Assembly (NCBI RefSeq): GCF_000208865.1
Contig: NC_018396.1
Location: 4,768,514-4,832,513 of the forward strand
Origin: Neospora caninum Liverpool
Lineage: Eukaryota > Apicomplexa > Conoidasida > Eucoccidiorida > Sarcocystidae
Length of the DNA: 64,000 nucleotides
Direction: 5' to 3'
Part shown: piece by piece, positions 11,713 to 23,900 of the stretch
Layout: each line of letters opens with the position of its first letter
Numbering within the stretch: position 1 is the first letter of the stretch
Notes under the pieces: generated by a model
Told to the model about the DNA's origin: nothing
Databases searched by the model: none
The model's input: the letters and a program-made list of their open reading frames with translations, nothing else
Made by a program: the position numbers and the translations under genes

Positions 11713-13846
11713 TCTTATATTGCTTGCCGAGGGATACAACAGAGACACGAGACAATGGAATAACAAAGCACCAAAAATGTGGCAGGTGCGCTTCTCTTGT
11801 AGATTGTAGATGAGAGGGCTGCCTACCAATTGTACTACAATAGCTGAGTGCTGAAATTCGTAGCAATAATCGCGGGCTGTCTTGTAGGGGGAATGGACGA
11901 ACCGCGGGGATTGCGGCAGCCGCCAAAAGAGGTACTGAGAAATGTCTAGCCCGTCCGTGCGGCTGTCGCCTTGTGGGTCGCCGAAAACGGACAGCGCTCA
12001 TCTCGCGAAAAACCCACTCTTCTTCGCGTGTTTGATATGAAGCATGGCAAATCAACTCACGCGTCCCGGCTCCTCAATTTTCCAAATACAGAAAAACGGG
12101 GCTGCCTCGAGAAACATGCAGCCTTCCTGTCTCTCCGCTGTCCCCTCTGTTCCAGTGCGCAGCGGCACCTTCCAGGTCCCTTGCCAGAAACCCGCGGCTC
12201 AGGTAGAAGCGACAGGTCACCGCCATCGGCGGGTGCGGAGCATCGATTGGTAGCCGATTTTATGTAGGCAGCAGCCTTTGTGTCGCAAGCAAGCACTGTT
12301 TCTTTGGTCTAGTTAGCCGTTCCCAAGAGATAGAACACGCATGCCAAGATGGATGTTGTTCAGTGCGGGGACATACCGTTGTCGTCCGTCCGTGGCCTCG
12401 TCGAGTGAGGCTTTCCAACCCATCCCCACACCCGCGCAAGACCAAAATCTCAGAACAACAAAGGCCGCTAATAAAGATGGACACTGCAAGTGAGTATACA
12501 CTCGCACTACCGTCTACACTGCCGCTACACCAGCAGCTGTACGGACCTGCTTCACTGTGTCTGGTTGAGCTTCAGTACGTATCAGCAAGCGTCGATGCGG
12601 TTCAGTGGGGGCTTGAATCCACCTGAGGAGGAATGAGCTAAATGCTGGCGAGACTATTCAGCTATAGAAAAATCACGCAGACTACCAGTATTTCACATTA
12701 CACGGGGAGTCGGTGAGAACAATCAATTTCTGCGCATTTCACGGGATACTTCTAGAAAATGACACCGCATTCACACATGCGCATACTATGGTCCACATAA
12801 AAATGATAACATACTCTCGCTCGGTTTGGAAATCCATTTCGGCTCGAAAAGGCGACCACGTTCGGCTTTACAAGAGCAACTCAAGAAACCTAAGGTGCCG
12901 ACGAGTTCAACTACCTAGAATTTTTTCCATAAATTGCCGTCAATTGTTCTCGCCAGCAGCGGTGTCTCCATGGTTCCTTATTTTCAAAACTATACATTCA
13001 CTGCCCTCTCCCCTCGAGAACCACAGCCCGCCAGCGGCTGATGAAGTCGAGAAACAGGCGGAACCTGACTATCGTCCACAACGTTTCTATCACCAATTTT
13101 TTTGTCACCTGATTTGCCACACATCGCATATCTAGGCAGACGGTGTTAGCAAGGACGGCGGGGTCATTCACCGGGATTCTCTGCCCCGCCTTTTGAGCCC
13201 ATCCTGCCAATATGTTGAACCAGTTGGCTTACGTTTCCGTCAGACGTGGGCTGAATGTTCGGCCAGCACAAAAAAAACGTAGAATTGGGGAACTATGTTC
13301 AGATGTCCTGTCATGGAGACACGCTTTCTCCCCGTTCACGAGTACAGCTCTCACCTGACCCCCCTCCCACACACCGACGTTGTTGCTGCACACCAGAGCG
13401 CCAAGAAAATCGCCACATCGTTGTGTGGCATTTGAAGAAAAAGAAAGGAACGGTCGAAGGATACCCTCAAACAACAGAGGTGGAGCCCGGCTCACCCAAC
13501 CCGCTCATCAACAAAACCAGGAACACAACCCAGTCACCTCACTGTGCAGCCGGCCACCTGTAACTGAAGGGAACGGAAACCATTGGTTATCTGTGTTTTT
13601 CGCGCCCTCCCGCTGGCACGATCGTTTCCAAATAAACCGAATTTCGGCCTGCCAACCCCCGCTGCTACTAAGTCATCACGGGCTCGACCCCAGAAGAACG
13701 GGAGGCGTTACGTGGAACTCTGTTTCTGCCCTGGGGGATGCTGGATGTGCAGGCTAGCTCGGCCGGAGACGCTGATCATTAGAAGTAATACTATCGCCAG
13801 AAAACTGGGCAGATGTCGTTGAAGGACTTGAGAAGACAAAATAACC
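11713..13846. repeat. SRS spacer with class U2 upstream region (5' of SRS-A, 3' of SRS-B)
   Basis: Homologous to 19811-21852, nearly identical from about 11935 (matching 20033), and at its left end to 32276-33150. Holds the promoter and 5' leader of SRS-A and the 3' flank of SRS-B. Several frames are repeated in the other copy only because the DNA is nearly identical; none has a recognisable domain. Relative to the later copy it keeps about 92 bp next to the SRS-B stop that are missing near 21835. Confidence 0.8.
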
Positions 13847-15805
13847 TCATATCATTTTCGTCAACAGCAGAGCGACACTGAAGACGGAGAAAGCCAGCGA
13901 CTTGCTCCACCTTTCAGCACCAGTTCCAGATGTCTCAGGCGGTATGGTTGTGGTGTCGGAAGACGGGCCACTTGATCCGTCGCCGTCTGCTGCTTTCGCG
14001 ACTGTGATGACAACGTTGCAATCTTTGGCACGGGCATCTTTGTCCGTGCCCGTCGCACATTTATAAAAAAGCGTCTGACTCTCGTCTGGCAGCTGTGGTA
14101 CTGTCAATGTGTAGGCTGGTGTGTTCGGATTGCCTTCCGGGGACGCGTGCTGCACCAGCGAAGCACCGGCAAGAGTATCTGCCAGTGGGGCTGTGGATTC
14201 GCACCCGTCTGATTGGCAAATCTGATCAAAAAGCTTTGGCGTGAGATTTTGGTCGTTCCCGCAAGCAAAGGTTACCGATTGACTAGCAGAAGTGATTTCC
14301 AGCCTGAGCGGACCATTGTCTGAGTTGCAGGTGCCTAGAAATGACAAAAACACACAGTAAATCCTCAGAGCACAAAAAGATACCATGAGAGCCACACGGG
14401 AGCACGCAAGGCGAGAGGCCTGCCCGAGCTCTACAGGGCACTCCAGACGTGGCTCTGCCACGCATTCAAGTCGCCGGCAAGACACCTGGAGCACCCTTGG
14501 ATAACCAAAATTGCTCGTAGAATAACTATGTACGGTCAACTCCAGAGGCACCGCATTGACGCTCAGAAGGTTACTACGATTCCTACCGCCAATCTTTCTC
14601 AACAGAAGCAGCGACACTATCCCTGCTATTCTGCCTCGTGTGTTGGACAGGGGACAATCATACCCGCATCTGCGGTTACCAAGGCCGACATGTGTTCATA
14701 AAAAAAGCCTGGTTCTCCCATTCTTCGCTGTTAGCTGCTAAAGCAACAATGCCTTTATATTCAGCTTGTCCCACCCACCATTTCCCTCCATCATATTCTT
14801 CATCGACTGACGCAGGAACGAAGCTGTGTGGACTAGATAACTCTGCACCCGAAATCATGATGAAACAGTATGTTTCACTGGTTTCAGGCTTGACCCATGT
14901 CTCTATTACTTGCTTCACTCCAGTCTACTGCCTATGCACGTTGGCCACTCCTCGCTTTATCAGCACATTCCTTCAACTCTCGGAAACCCCGAATACGCAG
15001 GTGGGTTTACCGTACTCTGCGAGGTACAGAATGAATGGACCCCGGGCAGTGGGGGCTGTAGGAGACTCCGTTTTAACTACGAAAAACCCAACTTCTCACC
15101 GCATTCCTTCCTTTTTGCTCCCTCTGTTTGAGCAAGTGTTCTCAAGATGGGATGCAGAACGAAGTCATAGACAAAGAACTGACAGCAGGTGTTCCAGACG
15201 GTATAGTTGAGGTGTGATGTGAGGAGATGTGGTCGCACGGAATTGTTTGCAAACTTACTGGGTACGGGATAACTAAATCCTTGCTTCGGTGGTCCCCAAA
15301 TTGAAATCTGAACCGTGCAGGCTTTCTTTGAGGAGCTCCGGCCGGCGGGTGGTTTGGAATCCAGACGGGATAAGTGTGTTTCTGTAGCTGTGTCTGTGCA
15401 TTGGAAATAAATTGTGCTCGCTTGTTGAACATCGGTTGTGGTAATCGAAAGGCCGTTTGACTGCGATACCAACGAAACGTTTGTAAGGGACATGCCTACA
15501 ACATCTGTACAAGCCGACGTTCTGCATACTTGCGTCGCCTCGGACCTGTAGGGGGGATACAGATAGCTAACGCCATTCCCGCATGTGAAATCAACTGGGG
15601 TAGCATCTTTTGCGACGAGCTGCAAAACCGACTTGTCCGATTTACACTCGTTTTTTTCAGCATCGGAATATTGAACACGAAAACTGCAAACGAAAACCAC
15701 GAGGAAAGAAGCACTCAGCCATAAACACAAGCGACGACAAAACACCGTCCGCCTGCCAGCAGCTACCGTCGTGGCGGTCTTGAAGGCCCCTGGATTTTGT
15801 GTCAT
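13847..15805 (-). CDS. SRS-B: two-domain SAG1-related GPI-anchored surface antigen
   Basis: Exon 1 15805-15259, exon 2 14334-13847, intron 924 bp (GTAAGT / CTAG), 344 aa. D1 has six cysteines and belongs with SRS-D: VCRTSACTDVV, then YFQC, then ACTVQISIWG. D2 has the full six, including ICQSDGC, and the tail SGTGAERW before the hydrophobic GPI segment. D2 is almost the same as in SRS-D, whereas the first half of D1 differs clearly (LYPPYRSEATQ here, LYPPCSRQATQ there). Upstream class U1. The intron carries a block at 14640-15050 that is nearly identical to one in the SRS-D intron. Part of the left unit of the 8.1 kb tandem duplication. Confidence 0.9.
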
Positions 15806-17911
15806 TGTTTTACTCTTTGTTAGCAGACACAGGAGAGAATCATGAGAACACTGAATGAAACAAACTACAGACCCGTGAAAGATGTGTTTAATGCGTGGAG
15901 TATAACAGCGAGACATTTTCCCAGTTTTTACTTCTGCAGATGAGAGCTACAATTGCCGACAGTCGCTCCGTCGGGCTCTGTCCTGAAAGGGGGGCGGGGT
16001 TGGAGGAGGGGGGGACGGGGAGGAGGGGGGACCGTCGCGGCGGCAGCAAACGATGCTCTCGAGAACCCTTTCGCGCCTCCGCGCCAGAGGCACCCCTCTG
16101 CTCGCCGAAAACAGGGACTGTTGGTTTTTAGAAAAATCCTCTAGCTCCCCGTGTTTTTAGAGAGGCTGTCAGATCCAGTCCCCATGACTCACCTCCCTGC
16201 TCGCTGAAGATAGCGAACGTTGATGAGTCCAGAAAAAACAGGTCTGTCGCTTCATCCTCCATTCGTCTTGCTTGTCTTGAGTCTCGCAAGCCAGCTCCGA
16301 TTTCAGAAAGCGGTGAGCATGGCAGCAACGATCAGTCTCTACCACCGGCAAGTGAGGACAGACGACGGGTAAGAATTTTCGATGAACAACAAATCTCCCT
16401 ACGGTGTTCATCTCGGTTGTCCGTGTGAGCTCGATGCCGGGTAAATTGTCGACAAGGAGAACATAGCTGTTCTGGTAGTCGTTTCCAAGAGCGGAAAAAA
16501 AGCCACATTCTGTGTCCCTGGCGCCTCATTCGTTTGAGGTTCTCCGAGGAAACGCGAAGTACGCTCAGGTCTGCAACCTCTGTACAACAGAACCAAGCCC
16601 TTATGGAACAAGGCTGCAAGCGAATATACTCTCGTGGTACCGCTTACACTATTACGTTTTGGGGTAGGACCTGCTGTCAGTCCGTGTAAGTTTTACCACG
16701 TGCCATTACGCATCGATATGGGTCAGTTGGAGCTTGCAATCCACCGGGGAACGCGAAAGAGCTGACAAGCCTATTCAGAAATGGATGACCCCGCAGCCAA
16801 CGGTAATGTCCGTTACATGAGTGCGCGTGCACAGTCATTTTTGCCCCTTCAAAGGAGACGCTTGAAAGCCGACTCCGTACCTAACTTGCTCATGCAATGA
16901 AACATCCATGAAAATGTCGGTATGCGCGTGTTGCGTCTGGCAATCAATTTCTTCTCAAACAGCACACCAGTCCTCACCTACAATGGTGACTCCCGGAACC
17001 GAACCTGGCGACCAGTTCAACTGCATTCCATTCCACAGATTGGCATCACCTGTTCTGGCAAGCAGTGCTGTTTCCTTGGTACCTTATTTTCGGAACCGTC
17101 TACTGACTGTCCTCTTCCCTCGACGACGGCTATCAGGCTGCGCCTCACACGTCGAGAACCGCACGACACTACTATCTTGACGAATGTTGGGCTCACAAAT
17201 CTTTCATCCGACATCACACATCGCATGTCTGGGCAGCCAGAGTTAGGGAGGACGGGGGGCGGATCCCCCCCACTTCCTCCCACACACTCGGTTGGCTAAC
17301 GGTTTTTTGGTACGTGTGTGGAATGCCCACGAACCAGCAGCAGAACGGCATAGTGGGCAACTAAATCTAGATGTCTTTCGCTGTAGAGACTCCTCTTCTC
17401 CATAAAGTGTTTAGCGGTCGGCCGACTTGCCTTCCCAACACGGAGGCCGTTGCCACAAGCCCGAGATTTAAAAAATCGCCACAACTTTGTGTGGCTTTTG
17501 ATATTAAGAAACGAGAGACCGAGTGGCATCCCCCCAATACCAGAGCGAGTCCGTGCCGCATGACCCTCTCAAGCACAAAGCAGGACACCAACCAGTCACC
17601 GCACAGCCGACCAACCTTCTGGATGGTGAGTTAACCAAATGGTGTAGCGATCACTTTTTTGGCACCTCGCCGGCTGGCAGGCTTATTCCGCATAAACCGA
17701 GATTCGGCTTTCCAATCGCCGGATGCAGCTGTGTCACCACGGGCTCCACCCCAGAAGAACCGGAAGAGTCAGGGAAAACTCTATTCTGTGCGTTGGGGAC
17801 GCTGCATGTGTATGTATTATAGCCCTGCAGGAGACGTTGATCCTTAGAGGCGGTACTACGGCCAGAAAACGGGAAAAATATCGTGAATTGATGTGTGAAT
17901 GCAAGCCAGCT
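15806..17911. repeat. SRS spacer with class U1 upstream region (5' of SRS-B, 3' of SRS-C)
   Basis: Nearly identical to 23901-25987 over most of its length and homologous to 28024-30211. Includes the SRS-B upstream region with its G-rich block and, at the right, the SRS-C 3' flank. No gene supported on either strand. Confidence 0.8.
15989..16030 (+). promoter_or_regulatory. G-rich block upstream of SRS-B
   Basis: A run of G-tracts of 4 to 7 bases separated by short loops on the plus strand, which is the template strand of SRS-B, starting 184 bp before its ATG. Sequence could form a G-quadruplex or mark the core promoter or leader. The same block lies at the same distance before SRS-D and SRS-E and is absent from the U2 genes. 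Confidence 0.45.
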
Positions 17912-19810
17912 TCACATCATATTTGACAACACCAGAGGAAGATTGAAGAGAGAGGCGATATGTGTCGTGCTCCATTTCCCGGCGCTACTTCCAGAGGCCT
18001 CGGGGGGTATCGTTGTGGTTTCAGAAGACAGCCCACTTGATCCGTCGCCGGCTTCTGCCTGTGCGACTGCGATTGCTATCTTGCATTCTGTCACTTTACC
18101 ACCTTGGTTGGTGGTGCCCGCGCACTTATAGTAAAGTGTCTTGGCTTGATCAGGAAGGTTTGGTACTGTCAGCGTGTAGGCTGAGGTGTCTGTTTTTCCT
18201 TTTTGGGAGGCGTGCTGCACCATGGAGGCGCCGGAAAGGGTGTGTGCTAGCAGGGCCTGGGAATCGCATGTGTCGGTTTCACAGACCTTATCAAAAAGTT
18301 GTGGAGTAAGATTTTGGTTGGCCCCGCAAGCAAAGGTTACCGATTGATTGGCAGAGGTAATTTGAAGATTGAGCGTATCACTCTCCTTGCAGGTGCCTGG
18401 ACAGAAGCCCACAAGAAAAAACACAGCAAACGCCAGAATAATATGGGAGCTCAAAAGCTAAAGAACACTCGCGTTCTATCGTAGACTATATCGTAGACTA
18501 CCGGCGCTGTTCAGCCCACGTTCTATTCGCTAGAAAGACGTCTACAATAGGCTCCCACCATCAGACTTACTTGTGGAATACCCATGTACGATCAACCCCA
18601 TACGCAGCCCCGTGGCACACATACGCCTTCTTTTCCTACTGCCGCCCCTCCTCCAGAAACGAGCAGAGGAAACCGTTGGAAACGTGTGTTGAGGTAAAAG
18701 GTAGCCCCCCCAAAGAGTCGCCTAGTAAAGCAAAACCCAATTGCAAAGCACCCTCGCCACACCGCCACAATATACCTGCCATTCCACCACACTGTTCACG
18801 GGGGAGAAATCCATCCGTCTCTGCAGCCTGGTACGGATGGCTTGGGTTCACCGGAAAAGGGTGTTTCTCTGAAACTCGTGTGCCTCATTGGTTTCAGCTG
18901 TCCAGTGTCACGACTCCTTTCCTCTCTGCAATCTGCCGCCTATCCATGTTGCCCTTTTCTCGCCCTAACGACACCTGGGTAAATCGCTTGAACTCTCCTC
19001 TTCCGCAAATGGGCTGCCTCCTCCCCTCCCCCTCCCCCCCGCCAGGCATAGAAAGGACTTGCCGCAGGGGGGCGTGTAGGGAACTCCAATGTCCCCGAGG
19101 AAAATCCGAACTCCGGCCACGGAATTTACATTCCCTTTCTCTGAAAGAAAACATGTTTGTCATGGCCGGATGCAGAACGAATCCACCGACAAAGAACTGA
19201 AAAACCAACTATTCCGGCTACTGCAATTGAGGTGTATTGTGAAGAGTAGTGGTCGCAGGGAATTGCTCGCAAGCTTACTGGGTTCGGGGTAATCAGTCAA
19301 TGCCTCCTTGGGTGGTCCCCAAATTGAAATCTGAACGGTGCAGTTCTTCTCTTCAGATTCCTGGGGGGCGGGTCCTCTGACGTCATGAGTGACTGTTTGT
19401 TGCGTGGACGTGCATTTTACATAAATTGTGCTTGCTTGTGGAACCGATGTTGCGGTAATCGAACCGCCGCTGGCCGACGGCTGCCATTCAACACCTGTAA
19501 GTGTCGCTTCGACGGCATTCATGCAAGCTGACGTTTCGCAGATCTTGCCCTTTACTCCGGGATACAGATGGCTAACGCCATCCCCGCATGTGAAATTAAC
19601 TCGGCTAGCATCTTTTGCGACGAGCTGCAAAACCGACGTGTCTGATGTACACTGGTCTTTTTCAGCGACTAAAAATTGAACACAAAAACTGCAAAGGAAA
19701 ACCACGAGGAAGCATCCACTTAGCGATGAACACAAGGAACGATGAAAAACCGACCGGGTGCCAGCAGTGACCGTCGTGGCGGTCTTAAAGACCCCTGGAT
19801 TCTGGGTCAT
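17912..19810 (-). CDS. SRS-C: two-domain SAG1-related surface antigen with mosaic first domain
   Basis: Exon 1 19810-19279, exon 2 18396-17912, intron 882 bp with donor GTAAGC and acceptor CCAG, 338 aa, the shortest of the six. D1 keeps six cysteines but is a mosaic: its first part (SVLQLVAKD, VNFTCGDGVSHLYP) follows the B/D type, the rest (EATLTGVEWQPSASGG) is almost identical to SRS-E, and the loop before the third cysteine is about five residues shorter (LYPGVKGKIC). D2 is the VCETDTC type shared with E and F, with all six cysteines and a GPI signal after GSSAGKW. Upstream class U2. Right-hand gene of the first 8.1 kb unit. Confidence 0.9.
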
Positions 19811-21852
19811 CGTTATATTGCTTGCCGAGGGATACGAGACAGACACGAGAAAAATGAATAACAAATCACCAAAAACGTGGCAGATGTGTTTCTCTTGTTG
19901 ATTGTAAATGAGAAGGCTGCCTACCAAGTTTACTTCACTAGCTGAGTGCTGAAATTCGTAGCAATACTCGTGGGCTGTCTTGTAGGGCGAATGAACGAAC
20001 CGCGGGGATTGCGGCAGCCGCCAAAAGAGGTACTGAGAAATGTCTAGCCCGTCCGTGCGGCTGTCGCCTTGTGGGTCGCCGAAAACGGACAGCGCTCATC
20101 TCGCGAAAAACCCACTCTTCTTCGCGTGTTTGATATGAAGCATGGCAAATCAACTCACGCGTCCCGGCTCCTCAATTTTCCAAATACAGGAAAACGGGGC
20201 TGCCTCGAGAAACATGCAGCCTTCCTGTCTCTCCGCTGTCCCCTCTGTTCCAGTGCGCAGCGGCACCTTCCAGGTCCCTTGCCAGAAACCCGCGGCTCAG
20301 GTAGAAGCGACAGGTCACCGCCATCGGCGGGTGCGGAGCATCGATTGGTAGCCGATTTTATGTAGGCAGCAGCCTTTGTGTCGCAAGCAAGCACTGTTTC
20401 TTTGGTCTAGTTAGCCGTTCCCAAGAGATAGAACACGCATGCCAAGATGGATGTTGTTCAGTGCAGGGACATACCGTTGTCGTCCGTCCGTGGCCTCGTC
20501 GAGTGAGGCTTTCCAACCCATCCCCACACACGCGCAAGACCAAAATCTCAGAACAACAAAGGCCGCTAATAAAGATGGACACTGCAAGTGAGTATACACT
20601 CGCACTACCGTCTACACTGCCGCTACACCAGCAGCTGTACGGACCTGCTTCACTGTGTCTGGTAGAGCTTCAGTACGTATCAGCAAGCGTCGATGCGCTT
20701 CAGTGGGGCTTGAATCCACCTGAGGAGGAATGAGCTAAATGCTGGCGAGACTATTCAGCTATAGAAAAATCACGCAGACTACCAGTATTTCACATTACAC
20801 GGGGAGTCGGTGTGAACAGTCAATTTCTGCGCATTTCACAGGATACTCCTAGAAAATGACACCGCATTCACACATGCGCATACTACGGTCCACATAAAAA
20901 TGATAACATACTCTCGCTCGGTTTGGAAATCCATTTCGGCTCGAAAAGGCGACCACGTTCGGCTTTACAAGAGCAACTCAAGAAACCTAAGGTGCCGACG
21001 AGTTCAACTGCCTAGAATTTTTTCCATAAATTGCCGTCAATTGTTCTCGCCAGCAGCGGTGTCTCCATGGTTCCTTATTTTCAAAACTATACATTCACTG
21101 CCCCCTCCCCTCGAGAATCACAGCCCGCGAGCGGCTGATGAAGTCGAGAAACACGGGGAAGCTGACTATCGTCCTCAACGTCTCTATCGCCATTTTTTCA
21201 TCACCTGACTTCACACATCGCATATATCTAGGCAGACCGCGTTAGCATGGACGGCAGGGTGAATCACCCGCATTTGCTGCCCCGACTTTCAGCCCATGCT
21301 GCCAATATGCTGAACCGGTCGGCTAACGTTTCTGTGATACGTGGGCTGAATGTGGAGGCAGCGCAGAACAACGTAGAATTGGGGAACTATTTCCAGATGT
21401 CCTGTCATGGAGAGGCACTCTCTCCCCATTCACGTCTACAGCTCTCACCTGACCCCCCTCCCAACACCGAGGTTGTTGCTGCACACGAGAGTGCCAAGAA
21501 AATCGCCACATCTTTGTGTGGCATTTGAATAAAAAGAAAGGAACGGTCGAAGGATACCCTCAAACAACAGAGGTGGAGTCCGGCTCGCCCAACCCGCTCA
21601 ACAACACAACCAGGAACGCAATCCAGTCACCTCACCGTGCAGCCGGCCACCGTGGAACTGAAGGGAAGGGAAACAGCGGGTTGTCTTTGTTTTTCGCGCC
21701 CTCCCGCTGGCACGATCGTTTCCAAATAAACCGAATTTCGGCCTGCCAACCCCCGCTGCTACTAAGTCATCACGGGCTCCACCCCAGAAGAATGGGAGAC
21801 GTCACGTGGAACTCTGTTTTCGCCCTGGGGGATTGTGAAAGCAAAAATAACC
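19811..21852. repeat. SRS spacer with class U2 upstream region (5' of SRS-C, 3' of SRS-D)
   Basis: Second copy of 11713-13846, offset by 8098 bp over 20033 to about 21800, with only scattered substitutions. About 92 bp present before the SRS-B stop are absent here before the SRS-D stop. No gene supported. Confidence 0.8.
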
Positions 21853-23900
21853 TCATATCATTTTCGTCAACAGCAGAGCGACACTGAAGACGAAGAAGGC
21901 CAGCGACTTGCTCCACCTTTCAGCGCCAGTTCCAGATGTCTCAGGCGGTATGGTTGCGGTGTCGGAGGACGGGCCACTTGATCCGTCGCCGTCTGCTGCT
22001 TTCGCGACTGTGATGACAACGTTGCACTCTTTGGGATCGGAATCTTTGTCCGTGCCCGTCGCACATTTATAAAAAAGCGTCTGACTCTCGTCTGGCAGCT
22101 GTGGTACTGACAATGTGTAGGCTGGTGTGTTCGGATTGCCTTCCTGGGACGCGTGCTGCACCAGCGAAGCACCGGCAAGAGTATCTGCCAGTGGGGCTGT
22201 GGATTCGCACCCGTCTGATTGGCAAATCTGATCAAAAAGCTTTGGCGTGAGATTTTGGTCGTTCCCGCAAGCAAAGGTTACCGATTGACTAGCAGAAGTG
22301 ATTTCCAGCCTGAGCGGACCATTGTCTGAGTTGCAGGTGCCTAGAAATGACAAAAACACACAGTAAATCCTCAGAGTAGAAAAAGACACCATGAGAGCCA
22401 CACGGGAGCACGCAAGGCGAGAGGCCTGCCCGAGCTCTACAGTGCACCGCAGGTGCGGCTCCGTCAGGCGTTCGAGTCGCCAGCAAGACGTCTGCAGCAC
22501 GCGTCGATAACCGAAATTGCTCGTAGAATAACTATGTACGATCAACTCCACAGACACCGGAACGGCGCACATACGTCCAGTACGACCCCAACAGCCAATC
22601 TTTTCAACAGGAACACCGACAATCAGCTAGCAACGTGTGTGGTCTTCTTCGGTTACCAGTCATAGAACGCCCCCGCGAGGGAAACACAAATATGAGGAAC
22701 CCTCACCACGACATCCCCGCTACTCTACCTCGGTATGTTGGACAGGGGACAATCATACCCGCATCTGCGGTTACCAAGGCCGACATGTGTTCATAAAAAA
22801 AGCCTGGTTCTCCCATTCTTCGCTGTTAGCTGCTAAAGCAACAATGCCTTTATATTCAGCTTGTCCCACCCACCATTTCCCTCCATCATATTCTTCATCG
22901 ACTGACGCAGGAACGAAGCTGTGTGGACTAGATAACTCTGCACCCGAAATCATGATGAAACAGTATGTTTCACTGGTTTCAGGCTTGACCCATGTCTCTA
23001 TTACTTGCTTCACTCCAGTCTACTGCCTATGCACGTTGGCCACTCCTCACTCTATCAGCGCATTCCTTCAACTCTCGGAAACCCCTAATACGCAGGTGGG
23101 TTTACCGTACTCTGCGAGGTACAGAATGACTGGACCCCGGGCAGTGGGGGCTGTAGGAGACTCCGTTTTAACCGCGAAAAATCCAACTTCTCACCGCATT
23201 CCTTCCTCTTTGCTCCCTCTGTTTGAGCAAGTGTTCTCAAGAGGGGATGCAGCACGAAGTCATAGACAAAGAACTGACAGCAGGTGTTCCAGAGGGTACA
23301 GTTGAGGTGGGATGTGAAGAGATGTGGTCGCACGGAATTGTTTGCAAACTTACTGGGTACGGGATAACCAGATCCTTGCTTCGGTGGTCCCCAAATTGAA
23401 ATCTGGACCGTACAGACTTTCTTTGAGGAGCTCTGGCCGGCGGGTGGTTTGGAATCCAGACGGGATAAGTGTGTTTCTGTAGCTGTGTCTGTGCACTGGA
23501 AATAAATTGTGTTCGCTTGTTGAACATCGGTTGTGGTAATCGAAACGCCGTTTGACTGCGGTGTCAACGAAATGTCTGAAAGGGACATGTCTACAACATC
23601 CGTACAAGCCGACGTTCTGCATACTTGCGTGGCTTGGCGGCTGCAGGGGGGGTACAGATGCTGAACATCATTCCCGCATGTGAATCCAACTGGCGTAGTG
23701 TTCTTTGCGACGAGCTGCAAAACCGACTTAGTCTGCGTACACTGGTTTTCTTCAGCAACTAAAAACTGGACACGAAAACTGCAAAGGAAAATCACGACGA
23801 AGCACGCACTCAGACACGAACACAAGCGACGACGAAATACCGTCCGCCTGCCAGTAGCGACCGTCGTGGCGGTCTTGAAGGTCCCCGGATTTTGTGTCAT
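21853..23900 (-). CDS. SRS-D: two-domain SAG1-related surface antigen with seven cysteines in D1
   Basis: Exon 1 23900-23354, exon 2 22340-21853, intron 1013 bp (GTAAGT / CTAG), 344 aa. Duplicate of SRS-B: D2 differs at few positions (TLSVPQ for TLTVPQ, DSDPKEC for DARAKDC). D1 has the B-type second half, but the stretch around LYPPCSRQATQVC carries an extra, seventh cysteine that would be unpaired in the usual 1-6, 2-5, 3-4 disulfide scheme. The signal region (SCLSACFVVIFLCSFRVQF) is closer to A, C and F than to B. Upstream class U1. Intron longer than in B by 89 bp. Confidence 0.9.

Noticed and set aside
11713..11829. Upstream in-frame ATG extending SRS-A by 39 residues (and similar extensions in the other copies)
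   Set aside because: The extensions differ between U1 and U2 genes, while the MTQNPG start is shared by all six, followed by a proper signal peptide.
11971..12267. 98-codon plus-strand frame repeated at 20069 and, changed, at 32565
   Set aside because: Repeated only because the U2 spacer DNA is duplicated. No domain, no start context, and the more diverged third copy alters the frame's start and sequence freely.
16850..16865. GGAGACGC repeated in U1 spacers as a possible SAG1-type promoter motif (A/TGAGACG)
   Set aside because: First base does not fit the described motif and it lies about 1 kb from any start codon.
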